From assembly GCF_009711475.1 (NCBI RefSeq), contig NZ_SMMD01000920.1, positions 1 through 17,922 of the forward strand: a stretch of 17,922 bases of DNA, read 5' to 3'. Position numbers and translations under genes: made by a program. Below are positions 7,232 through 14,661 of this stretch, one piece after another. Every line of letters begins with the position of its first letter. Positions within the stretch are counted from its first letter, which is position 1. Under the pieces are notes generated by a model. That model worked only from the letters and a program-made list of their open reading frames with translations. It was not told the origin of the DNA and made no database searches. The stretch comes from Fulvivirga aurantia. Its GTDB lineage: Bacteria > Bacteroidota > Bacteroidia > Cytophagales > Cyclobacteriaceae.

Positions 7232-7549
7232 ATGAAAAACCACAAAGAGCTTATCTTAAAATTAAATGAATGTGCCAGTGCCTGTCAGCATTGTTCTGAT
7301 GCCTGCCTTGATGAAGAGGATGTGAGCCATATGATTAATTGCATACGTCTCGATAGAGATTGCGCAGATATATGTCGACTTACATCTCAACTTCTATCAA
7401 GAGGATCTGATCAAGTAGAAAAATTGATAGATGTATGCGAGGCAATCTGCAGGAAATGTGCTGAAGAATGCGAAAAACACGACAATGAGCATTGCAAAAA
7501 ATGCGCTACTGCTTGTAGAGAATGTGAAGAGGCCTGTAAAATGGCTTAA
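7232..7549 (+). CDS. Cytosolic four-helix-bundle copper storage protein (Csp/DUF326 type)
   Basis: This 105-residue protein has 16 cysteines, mostly in CxxxC and CxxC spacing along amphipathic helices (C14, 18, 21, 25, 37, 44, 48, 69, 73, 76, 80, 88, 91, 95, 98, 102). That is the signature of Csp-type four-helix bundles, whose core cysteines hold many Cu(I) ions. There is no signal peptide, so it resembles the cytosolic Csp3 class rather than the exported Csp1 class. I start it at the ATG 7232; an in-frame TTG at 7196 would add 12 residues of weak character and overlap the shared leader motif. It lies between the metal-sensing regulator and copA, fitting a role as a cytosolic copper buffer upstream of export. 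A small accessory role as a thiol-rich chaperone is the alternative. Confidence 0.88.
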   Translation: MKNHKELILKLNECASACQHCSDACLDEEDVSHMINCIRLDRDCADICRLTSQLLSRGSDQVEKLIDVCEAICRKCAEECEKHDNEHCKKCATACRECEEACKMA

Positions 7550-7681
7550 ATTACATTATACTCTCTCCTCATTTAAATACCTTAAACCAAAACTATATAG
7601 ATAATAACCAAAATTGTTATAACCGGACTTTCAACAATGGGAGAATTTAGCAATACGTAATCACTAAATTCTTTTTTTAAA

Positions 7682-10165
7682 ATGAAGCATACCTACACAA
7701 TCAGCGGAATGACTTGCAACGGCTGTCAGGCTCATGTTGAAGAAACATTGAGTAAGGTACCTAAGGTTGCCAGTGTATCGGTGGATTTATCTAAAAATGA
7801 AGCCATCATCCACATGGATGAGCATGTAGACATTTCTACTTTTAAAAAAGCGCTTCAAAATAGCAGGTATGACATTTATCCAGCTGGCACTGAGTTAGAA
7901 CACCAACATCCATTGCCAAAAGTCGGCAAAAAAGATCACAAGAAAGGTGATCAATATTATTGCCCTATGTTATGTGAGGGCGATAAAAAGTATGATCAGC
8001 CCGGAGATTGTCCTGTTTGTGGAATGGATTTAGAAAAGGACAGCTCAAGTTCTCAGCGAGAAACTAAGTACACCTGCCCCATGCACCCGGAGGTAATTGA
8101 AGATGAGCCCGGCAGTTGCACTATCTGCGGAATGGATCTTGAGCCCATGACTGTGCAAAAAGAAGATGATGGCGACAAAAAGGCTTATAAAGCTATGCTT
8201 AAGAAGTTTTGGATTGCTGTAGTTTTAACATTGCCACTATTTATAATTGCCATGGGTCCTATGTTAGGGCTTAAAATTGAGGCTATTGCAAGTAGAACTG
8301 TACTTGGCTGGTTGGAATTTGCACTTGCCACTCCTGTAGTTTTCTATACCAGTGGAGAATTTTTTAAACGAGGCTATAAGTCAGTAATAAATAAATCTCC
8401 CAATATGTGGACCCTCATATCTATTGGTGCAGGGGCTGCTTATTTATTTAGTATTGTCGGACTCGTTTCCCCTGACCTGTTTCCTCCTCAATTTAAAACG
8501 AATGGCTCAGTTCACCTCTATTTCGAAGCGGCTGCAGTAATTCTCACACTCATCCTATTAGGCCAAGTTCTTGAGCTTAAGGCAAGAAGCCGTACCAATA
8601 GCGCTATCAAAGAGTTGCTCAATTTGGTGCCAGCACAGGCTACCGTAATAAGAGATGGTGAAGAAAAGAAAGTTGCTCTAGACCAGGTTTTCTCGGGAGA
8701 TATTTTGAAAATAAAACCCGGAGAGAAAATACCTGTTGATGGCATCATTTCAAAAGGTAAAGCCACCATCGATGAATCGATGATTACAGGAGAACCTGTA
8801 CCGATAGAAAAAGGTGAGGATGACAAAGTAATTGGTGGCACCATTAACGGCACCGGTTCTTTCGAAATGAAGGCCGAAAAAGTAGGCTCAGAAACCTTGC
8901 TTTCTCAAATTATTGAGATGGTAAATCAGGCCAGCAGGTCAAAAGCTCCTATCCAAAACTTGGCTGATAAGATTTCCAGGTATTTTGTTCCTACGGTGGT
9001 AAGCATTTCAATTATTTCATTCGCTGCCTGGTCAATTTGGGGGCCAGAGCCTGCCTTAGCTTATGCATTTACCAATGCTGTAGCTGTACTTATTGTGGCA
9101 TGCCCTTGTGCATTGGGTCTAGCCACGCCTATGTCAATCATGGTGGGTACAGGCCGGGGCGCCAAACAAGGTGTTTTGGTAAAAGATGCCCGGGCCATTG
9201 AGGAAATGGAAAAAATTGACACCCTGGTGATTGACAAAACAGGCACCATTACAGAGGGCAAACCTAAGTTTAATAATGTTGAATCGTATGCAGATGCTTT
9301 TGCAGAAAATGATATTCTCAGATACGCTGCATCATTAGAAAAAAGCAGCGAGCACCCGTTGGCACAAGCCATTGTAGCCGGAGCACAAGAAAAAGGTCTT
9401 GAACCCAAAGAAGTGACTGATTTTAACTCAATCACAGGTATGGGTATAAAGGGGCGAGTAGATGGAAAAGAAATCGCCATTGGTAACGAGAAGTTGATGC
9501 ATGAATATACTGCTGATGTAAGCAAGGAACAATTGGATGCAGCTAAACAGAGACAGTCCAAGGGGGAAACTGTCATGTTTGTTATTATAGACTCAAAATT
9601 GGCGGGTTATACAAGTGTTTCTGATCCCATTAAAGAAACCTCGGCTCAGGCAATTAAAGAGTTGCAAGCATTGGGTATGGAGGTTCATATGCTTACAGGT
9701 GACAATGCCAATACTGCTAAAGCCGTAGCCGATCAATTACATTTAGATGGATTTGAAGCTGATTTGCTACCGGAGGAAAAATTTGACAAGGTAAAAGCAT
9801 TACAAAATAAGGGTAAAAAAGTAGCAATGGCCGGTGATGGAATAAATGATGCTCCTGCCCTCGCACAGGCTGATGTGGGTATAGCTATGGGCACGGGAAC
9901 CGATGTCGCTATAGAAAGTGCCAGCCTCACTTTAGTAAAAGGCAATCTCGATGGCATAGTAAGAGCGAGAAAGCTAAGCGAGGATGTAATGAAAAATATT
10001 AAGCAGAATCTATTCTTCGCCTTCTTTTACAACATGTTAGGAGTGCCAATAGCGGCAGGTGTGTTATTCCCGCTTTTCGGCTTACTATTGAGTCCTATGC
10101 TGGCTGCTTTGGCAATGAGTTTAAGCTCTGTAAGTGTTATTGGAAATGCTCTTAGACTCAGATAG
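7682..10165 (+). CDS. copA: Cu(I)-translocating P1B-type ATPase CopA
   Basis: The 827-residue product carries, in order: an HMA domain with GMTCNGC (C12, C15); two heavy-metal-binding modules of the CPM...CxxCGMD type (C94-C113 and C132-C149); eight predicted membrane segments; the A-domain TGEPVPIEKGE; the intramembrane C474-P475-C476; the phosphorylation site DKTGT (D518); the SEHPLAQAI nucleotide-domain motif; and GDGINDAP (D719). YN (783-784) in TM7 and MSLSS (812-816) in TM8 complete the Cu+ (P1B-1) ligand set. It exports Cu+ from cytosol to periplasm using ATP. It follows the regulator and Csp genes on the same strand; 132 nt separate it from Csp, so it may also have its own promoter. 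All catalytic motifs are intact. Confidence 0.97.
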   Translation: MKHTYTISGMTCNGCQAHVEETLSKVPKVASVSVDLSKNEAIIHMDEHVDISTFKKALQNSRYDIYPAGTELEHQHPLPKVGKKDHKKGDQYYCPMLCEGDKKYDQPGDCPVCGMDLEKDSSSSQRETKYTCPMHPEVIEDEPGSCTICGMDLEPMTVQKEDDGDKKAYKAMLKKFWIAVVLTLPLFIIAMGPMLGLKIEAIASRTVLGWLEFALATPVVFYTSGEFFKRGYKSVINKSPNMWTLISIGAGAAYLFSIVGLVSPDLFPPQFKTNGSVHLYFEAAAVILTLILLGQVLELKARSRTNSAIKELLNLVPAQATVIRDGEEKKVALDQVFSGDILKIKPGEKIPVDGIISKGKATIDESMITGEPVPIEKGEDDKVIGGTINGTGSFEMKAEKVGSETLLSQIIEMVNQASRSKAPIQNLADKISRYFVPTVVSISIISFAAWSIWGPEPALAYAFTNAVAVLIVACPCALGLATPMSIMVGTGRGAKQGVLVKDARAIEEMEKIDTLVIDKTGTITEGKPKFNNVESYADAFAENDILRYAASLEKSSEHPLAQAIVAGAQEKGLEPKEVTDFNSITGMGIKGRVDGKEIAIGNEKLMHEYTADVSKEQLDAAKQRQSKGETVMFVIIDSKLAGYTSVSDPIKETSAQAIKELQALGMEVHMLTGDNANTAKAVADQLHLDGFEADLLPEEKFDKVKALQNKGKKVAMAGDGINDAPALAQADVGIAMGTGTDVAIESASLTLVKGNLDGIVRARKLSEDVMKNIKQNLFFAFFYNMLGVPIAAGVLFPLFGLLLSPMLAALAMSLSSVSVIGNALRLR

Positions 10166-10170
10166 TTAAA

Positions 10171-10217
10171 ACCATACACTGTGTAAGAATCCCCACAAAT
10201 TATTGATTTTGTATGGT
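10171..10217. promoter_or_regulatory. Wide inverted repeat downstream of copA
   Basis: ACCATAC (10171-10177) and GTATGGT (10211-10217) are perfect 7-bp inverted arms 33 nt apart. Between them lie the small palindrome ACACTGTGT and an AATCCCCACAAATTATTGAT stretch. No T-tract follows the second arm, so this is not a standard terminator. It could be an operator pair in the promoter of the 10300 gene. Confidence 0.25.
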
Positions 10218-10299
10218 CGAAAATTAGCTTTTTAAACGTTTTGAGTGAGTGGTTCTATTATTGAAAGAGATTTTGTAATCACCAATAATTCATAAAACC

Positions 10300-10509
10300 A
10301 TGAAAACTTTAGGAGCCGTATTACTAGTCGCGGGTGTCATCATGATATTGTTTACCGGATATGATTTAATAACTAAAGATACGCTGGTGGAATTTGGACC
10401 CATCGAAATAACTCACGAAGAACAAAACCCATTTTACTGGCACCCGATTACTGGTCTCATACTAACTGCAGTCGGTGGGGTAATTTTACTTATGAAAAAG
10501 AAAAAATAG
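10300..10509 (+). CDS. Small two-TM membrane protein, unknown function
   Basis: This 69-residue protein has TM1 at about 4-24, a loop with ITKDTLVEFGPIEITHEE, TM2 at about 47-65 and a KKKK C-terminus, which predicts both ends in the cytosol. Similar tiny proteins (TM, 'xxLGPIEI' loop, W.P..G, TM, poly-Lys) are common in Bacteroidota; none has an assigned function that I know. It lies between copA and the DUF3347 gene on the same strand, so cotranscription with the copper genes is likely but not evidence of a copper role. A clear start and coding-like composition support a real gene. Confidence 0.75.
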   Translation: MKTLGAVLLVAGVIMILFTGYDLITKDTLVEFGPIEITHEEQNPFYWHPITGLILTAVGGVILLMKKKK

Positions 10510-10569
10510 GTTTAAAGGAATCAGTATACGTAGGATTATGTGGGTACTATCAGTCAATACTCATAACTT

Positions 10570-10581
10570 TAAACCAACAAT
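10570..10581 (+). repeat. 12-nt leader motif shared with the Csp gene (copy 2)
   Basis: TAAACCAACAAT ends 15 nt before the ATG at 10597 and is identical to 7212-7223 in front of the Csp-like gene. A TGTGGGTAC stretch about 30 nt further upstream is a reversed CCCACA, the core seen in other spacers of this island. Confidence 0.35.
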
Positions 10582-10596
10582 ACATAATTCGAACCC

Positions 10597-11190
10597 ATGA
10601 AGCTTAATATGAAATACTTCTACATCATACTAGTTCTCGCTTTTTCAATTGCTGCTTGCGACAGTAAAAAACATAATGACAGTGCCGAGGCAACTCACCA
10701 TGACACGGAGCACGCCCGTGAGGATAATGATAATTCACATACGACAGATGATTCAGACGCGACAAGTCAGTATGCAAGTATTAATGAAGACGAAGCATCA
10801 AACTTACTTGACGCCTACTTGTCATTAAAAGATGCGCTGGTTCAAAGTAGCTCTGAACTTGCACAAAATGCTGCTAAAGAAATTACCAAAGTAGTTGAAG
10901 GAAGCAGTGAATCTCAGCTTTTGAGTGGTCTCATGAAAGACGCTAACCAGATTGCGCAAACTGATGAGATGGAAAAAATAAGAACTCACTTTGAGGATTT
11001 ATCGCAGCACATTTATAAAATGGTAAAAGCTAAAGACACAGGAAAAACTGTTTATAAGCAATACTGCCCTATGGCCTTTGACAATGAAGGTGCTTTTTGG
11101 TTAAGTAGTGAAGAGGAGATCAAAAACCCATATTTTGGCGATAGAATGTTGAGATGTGGAAAGGTACAAGAGACTTTGAGCTCGAAATAA
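10597..11190 (+). CDS. DUF3347 lipoprotein, periplasmic copper-handling candidate
   Basis: This 197-residue protein has a lipobox ending SIAAC (C21), then a disordered acidic and His-rich linker (five or more His between 25 and 55). The DUF3347 domain spans about 62-193: LLDAYLSLKDALVQ, a helical region, IRTHFEDLSQHIYKMV, then YKQYCPMAF (C157) and NPYFGDRMLRCG (C187). The domain often occurs in copper and cobalt-zinc-cadmium efflux proteins of Bacteroidota. The paired C157-PM and C187 with the His linker make a plausible periplasmic Cu site. Starts at ATG 10597 and at codon 5 (10609) are both possible; either keeps the signal. It follows the 10300 gene by 87 nt and probably serves copper exported by CopA. 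Confidence 0.85.
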   Translation: MKLNMKYFYIILVLAFSIAACDSKKHNDSAEATHHDTEHAREDNDNSHTTDDSDATSQYASINEDEASNLLDAYLSLKDALVQSSSELAQNAAKEITKVVEGSSESQLLSGLMKDANQIAQTDEMEKIRTHFEDLSQHIYKMVKAKDTGKTVYKQYCPMAFDNEGAFWLSSEEEIKNPYFGDRMLRCGKVQETLSSK

Positions 11191-11215
11191 ATTGAATTGT
11201 TAAAAGTATACATCC

Positions 11216-11443
11216 ATGCCACAAACCAAAACTCACTACGAAATCAAAGCTGAGAAAAATAAAAATCTCAGCACGTTGGGGTACGGTATAATGTGGCTTT
11301 TTGTAGCCTTACTGGTTGGTTTATTACCATTCTACACAGGCAATGCTAATAGTATATTTTATCTCACAGGTGGGTTGTCATTTGCCGTTGGTATCTACAA
11401 ACTTATTAAAGGCTCACGTGCCCTGAGTAGCGATCAATATTGA
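11216..11443 (+). CDS. Small two-TM membrane protein, unknown function
   Basis: This 75-residue protein has a charged cytosolic N-terminus (HYEIKAEKNKN), TM1 at about 22-41 and TM2 at about 46-63, ending in a basic KLIKGSRALSS tail. It lies 25 nt after the DUF3347 gene and only 7 nt before the thioredoxin-like gene, so it is very probably in one transcript with them. I do not recognise a named family. Tight spacing and a clear membrane pattern support a real gene; its job is unknown. Confidence 0.72.
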   Translation: MPQTKTHYEIKAEKNKNLSTLGYGIMWLFVALLVGLLPFYTGNANSIFYLTGGLSFAVGIYKLIKGSRALSSDQY

Positions 11444-11450
11444 GTCAACT

Positions 11451-11936
11451 ATGACTAACTATCTCTCTGTCCTGGCATTTCTTTTTCTTTTTAGCTGTGG
11501 TACCGCCACACGAGAGCAAACAGAAAGCGTTGATCATGATAACGTACATGCTGATTTGCGTCTGGAAGACATGGAGGGTAACGATATTACTATAAATCGT
11601 TCAGAAACCATTTTCATAAACTTTTGGGCAACGTGGTGTGCACCTTGTATCAAAGAGATGCCCTCATTAGAAAATATGCAGTCAAAATTAGATCAGGATA
11701 AGATCACGTTCTATTATGCATCCAGTGAGCCTAAAAGCAAAATAAGCAAATTTGCAGAGCAGAAGCCATGGCAACTCAACTATGTTCATTTAGCGTCAGG
11801 CTTAGAATCACTTAATATCAATGCACTACCGACAACCATGATTATCAAGAATGGTGAAATTATCTGGACCCAAACAGGTATGAGAGAATGGGATAGTGAA
11901 GAAAGCATTGAGGAAATCAAAGAAATTATAAAATGA
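11451..11936 (+). CDS. TlpA/ResA-like thioredoxin-fold lipoprotein
   Basis: This 161-residue protein has a lipobox ending LFSC (C16) and a thioredoxin fold with the active site WATWCAPC (C63, C66), followed by the cis-proline region ALPTT near residue 125. The family comprises periplasmic thiol-disulphide oxidoreductases (TlpA, ResA) that reduce disulphides, for example in cytochrome c or copper-centre assembly. Its last 4 nt overlap the start of the BNR-like lipoprotein gene, implying paired synthesis. The partner carries a CDCC cluster, so keeping those cysteines reduced for metal binding is an attractive but inferred role. The protein is close to the usual length for a minimal TlpA domain. 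Confidence 0.92.
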   Translation: MTNYLSVLAFLFLFSCGTATREQTESVDHDNVHADLRLEDMEGNDITINRSETIFINFWATWCAPCIKEMPSLENMQSKLDQDKITFYYASSEPKSKISKFAEQKPWQLNYVHLASGLESLNINALPTTMIIKNGEIIWTQTGMREWDSEESIEEIKEIIK

Positions 11937-13150
11937 GAAAACTCTTGTTGAGTTTGGCAGTCCTTGTTGGCCTGTCAGCGTGCGATCATGCCACAAACGA
12001 TCAAAAGAATGAATCAGACCAGTCATCTGTAAACCAACATGGAGAAATAACCAAAGGTGTCGCCCCTTACTTATTCAAAGACTTTAACGACAATGTATAC
12101 CTTTCCTGGACAGAACAAAATGACTCAATTAATGAGCTTCAGTTTTCTGTCTTATCACAAGATAATTGGACTGAACCAAAGACAATAGCCAAGGGCACAG
12201 ATTGGTTTATCAATTGGGCTGATTACCCAATTCTAGCCACAAAAACTGGCAAAAACTTCATCGCACATTACCTACAAAAGAGTAGCAAAGGCACGTATAG
12301 TTATGATGTCATGCTCAAACAATCTACTGACAGTGGAGCTACTTGGGTTGAACCCCGTATTTTACACGATGATGGTAAGCAGGCCGAGCATGGTTTTGTC
12401 AGTATAGCACCTTATAATGATAACTTCTTCGTTAGCTGGCTTGATGGTAGAAACACTGTTTCTCAAAAAAAGACAGACCACGCCCATCATGGTTCATCTG
12501 GAGCTATGACACTTAGAGCTGCCGTGATCACTCCATCAGGTGAGAAACTCAAAGAGTGGGAGCTCGATAACAGGGTATGTGATTGTTGTCAAACCACAGC
12601 AGTGATTACTAATAATGGCCCGGTGGTGGCGTATCGAGATCGCTCTTCTAAGGAGATTAGAGATATTTCCATTACAAGATTGATTGATGCTAAATGGAGT
12701 TCTCCCCAAACAATTCATGATGACGCATGGAAAATTGCAGGGTGCCCAGTAAACGGCCCACGAATGAGTGCAAAAGAAAATGCGTTAGCAGTTGCCTGGT
12801 TCACTGTACAGGATGGTGAAGGAAAAGTAAAAATGAAATTTTCTACAGATAGCGGAGAGACTTTTGGCCCCGAAATAATTATCAACCAGCAAACTGCCAT
12901 TGGTCGGGTCGATGTGGAATTACTTGATGACCAATCAGCGCTTGTAAGCTGGATGGAAGGCTCTGAAATTATGGCCGCTAGGATTAACCCAGACGGAGAA
13001 ATTATAGCCAGATATACCATTGCCACCTCCTCTGAAAATCGAGGAAGCGGTTTTCCTCAAATGACTGTAGCTAAAAATAAAGCTATTTTCACCTGGACTG
13101 ACTCAGAGAAAAAGACCATTCAATGGGCCTCTCTAAATTTTAAAAATTAA
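11933..13150 (+). CDS. BNR/sialidase-like beta-propeller lipoprotein with CDCC motif
   Basis: This 405-residue protein has a lipobox ending LSAC (C17). The body is a repeat of beta blades with Asp-box motifs (STDSGATW and STDSGETF), typical of BNR/exo-sialidase-like six-blade propellers. The usual sialidase Arg triad is not obvious. A distinctive RVCDCCQT cluster (C216, C218, C219), YRDRSSKEIRDI just after it, and GCPVNGP (C271) are conserved hallmarks, as I recall them, of a propeller subfamily seen beside copper genes. A His/Asp-rich loop (KTDHAHHGSSG) precedes the cluster. These features point to a periplasmic metal-binding scaffold, not a glycosidase. The start overlaps the TlpA-like gene by 4 nt (ATGA). 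Fold is likely; function is inferred. Confidence 0.82.
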   Translation: MRKLLLSLAVLVGLSACDHATNDQKNESDQSSVNQHGEITKGVAPYLFKDFNDNVYLSWTEQNDSINELQFSVLSQDNWTEPKTIAKGTDWFINWADYPILATKTGKNFIAHYLQKSSKGTYSYDVMLKQSTDSGATWVEPRILHDDGKQAEHGFVSIAPYNDNFFVSWLDGRNTVSQKKTDHAHHGSSGAMTLRAAVITPSGEKLKEWELDNRVCDCCQTTAVITNNGPVVAYRDRSSKEIRDISITRLIDAKWSSPQTIHDDAWKIAGCPVNGPRMSAKENALAVAWFTVQDGEGKVKMKFSTDSGETFGPEIIINQQTAIGRVDVELLDDQSALVSWMEGSEIMAARINPDGEIIARYTIATSSENRGSGFPQMTVAKNKAIFTWTDSEKKTIQWASLNFKN

Positions 13151-13241
13151 TCCGTGGTTTTGTCTCTTGATATGAACTTATCTAAATAGATAATTGTCAA
13201 TAGGTTACTTTTCAATAAGCACATTTACTACCTAACACTCG

Positions 13242-13270
13242 TTCGGTCTTGTGATAAAGTAGTACCTTTG
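13242..13270 (+). promoter_or_regulatory. Bacteroidota-type promoter for the desaturase gene
   Basis: TACCTTTG (13263-13270) is a perfect TAnnTTTG -7 element followed by CGG, about 40 nt before the ATG at 13311. A weak -33 (TTC, 13242-13244) lies 18 nt upstream; a true TTG at 13249 is too close. The strong -7 box and spacing to the start support a promoter. Confidence 0.55.
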
Positions 13271-13310
13271 CGGTGTTGCATAAATCCATCGTGCATATTA
13301 ATTTGAATTA

Positions 13311-14402
13311 ATGAAAAACATAAGCATAAGATTTCCTCATAATAAGGACCTCAATTTTATCAAAACCCTTCGGGCTAGAGTAAAAGATCATTTCGAAACT
13401 TCTAATACAACCAAATACGGTAATGCCAGCATGGTTTGGAAGACAATTGCCATGCTCAGTATTTATACTGTACCCTACGCGTTGATGATGACGGGTGTTA
13501 TCTCAAATGTTTGGTTGGTGCTTGGTTTATGGATAGCTATGGGTGTTGGTAAAGCCGGTATCGGGTTTTCTGTCATGCATGATGCCAACCATGGTGCGTA
13601 CTCGCAAAACCCAAAAGTGAATAAATATATGGGTTACCTTATCAATATTCTTGGAGGTAGCGCCATAAACTGGAAAATACAACACAATGTGCTTCACCAC
13701 ACCTACACCAATGTGCACGGTATGGACGAGGATATCGATTCAGGTATCATTTTGAGGCTTTCTCCCCAACAAAAACATTATAAGATGCATAAGATACAGC
13801 ATATCTATGCCTGGTTTTTATATGGTCTTATGACTTTTCTTTGGATCACTACCAAAGACTTCAGACAACTGTATCGTTATAAAAAAATGGGCCTTACTAA
13901 AAACCTGAAGAATTTTAACATTACACTTGCGCGCATGATCCTGGCAAAAGTGGTCTACTATGTTGTGTTATTAGTACTCCCTATTATGCTTTTACCTTTT
14001 GCCTGGTGGCAGATTGTAATATTCTTTGTGAGTATGCACTACACAGCAGGGTTGATTCTTGCCTGTGTTTTTCAAACAGCACACGTAATGCCTACTACAC
14101 AATACCCAGAGCCTGACGAAACAGGTAATTTGGAAAATGACTGGGCGGTACATCAGTTGTTTACAACCGCTAATTACAGCCCTAAGAGTCGCCTTCTATC
14201 CTGGTATGTGGGTGGTTTAAACTATCAAATTGAGCACCATTTGTTCCCAAATGTGTGTCACATACACTACAAGAAAATCTCAAAAATCGTGAAGGAAACG
14301 GCAGAAGAATATGGATTGCCGTATAATTCACATCCTAATTTTTTTAAAGCGGTGTGGGAGCACGCCAAAATGTTGAAGCAATTAGGTAGAGCTACTGCTT
14401 AA
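13311..14402 (+). CDS. Membrane fatty acid desaturase (acyl-CoA/acyl-lipid type)
   Basis: This 363-residue integral membrane protein has the three His boxes of the di-iron desaturase family: HDANH (90-94), HNVLHH (125-130) and QIEHH (306-310). The Gln in the third box is typical of front-end (delta-5/delta-6-like) enzymes, but the N-terminal cytochrome b5 domain of eukaryotic front-end desaturases is absent. Four main hydrophobic blocks (about 44-85, 165-180, 205-250) fit the family topology. It inserts a double bond into membrane acyl chains with O2 and reductant, usually to adjust fluidity. It has its own promoter (13263-13270) and a strong terminator after it, so it is a single-gene unit separate from the copper island. 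Regioselectivity cannot be read from sequence. Confidence 0.93.
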   Translation: MKNISIRFPHNKDLNFIKTLRARVKDHFETSNTTKYGNASMVWKTIAMLSIYTVPYALMMTGVISNVWLVLGLWIAMGVGKAGIGFSVMHDANHGAYSQNPKVNKYMGYLINILGGSAINWKIQHNVLHHTYTNVHGMDEDIDSGIILRLSPQQKHYKMHKIQHIYAWFLYGLMTFLWITTKDFRQLYRYKKMGLTKNLKNFNITLARMILAKVVYYVVLLVLPIMLLPFAWWQIVIFFVSMHYTAGLILACVFQTAHVMPTTQYPEPDETGNLENDWAVHQLFTTANYSPKSRLLSWYVGGLNYQIEHHLFPNVCHIHYKKISKIVKETAEEYGLPYNSHPNFFKAVWEHAKMLKQLGRATA

Positions 14403-14463
14403 TAACTTCTTAGAATTGAAATACTTGCTTTCGCAGGTATAATCGAAATTAAAATATTCAACG

Positions 14464-14496
14464 ATGCCATCTCGAAAGAGATGGCATTTTTTCTTT
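14464..14496 (+). terminator. Rho-independent terminator after the desaturase gene
   Basis: ATGCCATCTC (14464-14473), a GAAA tetraloop and GAGATGGCAT (14478-14487) form a perfect 10-bp stem followed by TTTTTCTTT. It lies 62 nt after the desaturase stop. A second small hairpin (14421-14440, ATACTTGC / GCAGGTAT around TTTC) precedes it without a T-tract. The rest of the 14403-14661 spacer holds only a 6-bp inverted repeat ATCACC/GGTGAT at 14555-14576. Confidence 0.93.
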
Positions 14497-14661
14497 AATA
14501 AACTTAACTCAACCCAAAAACCATCACTACCTCCCTTCAATTAACTTGAAAATAATCACCGTCTGCAATTGGTGATGTGTCGACCTATAACCATAAGAAC
14601 TCAAGTTTCATATTGCCCCTCGTAAAATAAATATTAATTTACGCCTCAAATTTTTTAACCT

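Noticed and set aside
7604..7620. ATAAC...GTTAT inverted repeat upstream of copA as a CueR-type operator
   Set aside because: Arms are 5 bp, AT-rich and lack a recognisable MerR-family promoter layout; no MerR-type gene is in the window.
9061..9576. 171-codon minus-strand open frame inside copA
   Set aside because: It is antisense to the CPC-to-nucleotide-domain part of CopA, where all motifs are intact; the product is Ser/Ala-rich with no recognisable domain.
13178..13193. TTATCT/AGATAA hairpin after the propeller gene
   Set aside because: The stem is only 6 AT-rich pairs and is not followed by a T-tract, so it is too weak to call a terminator.
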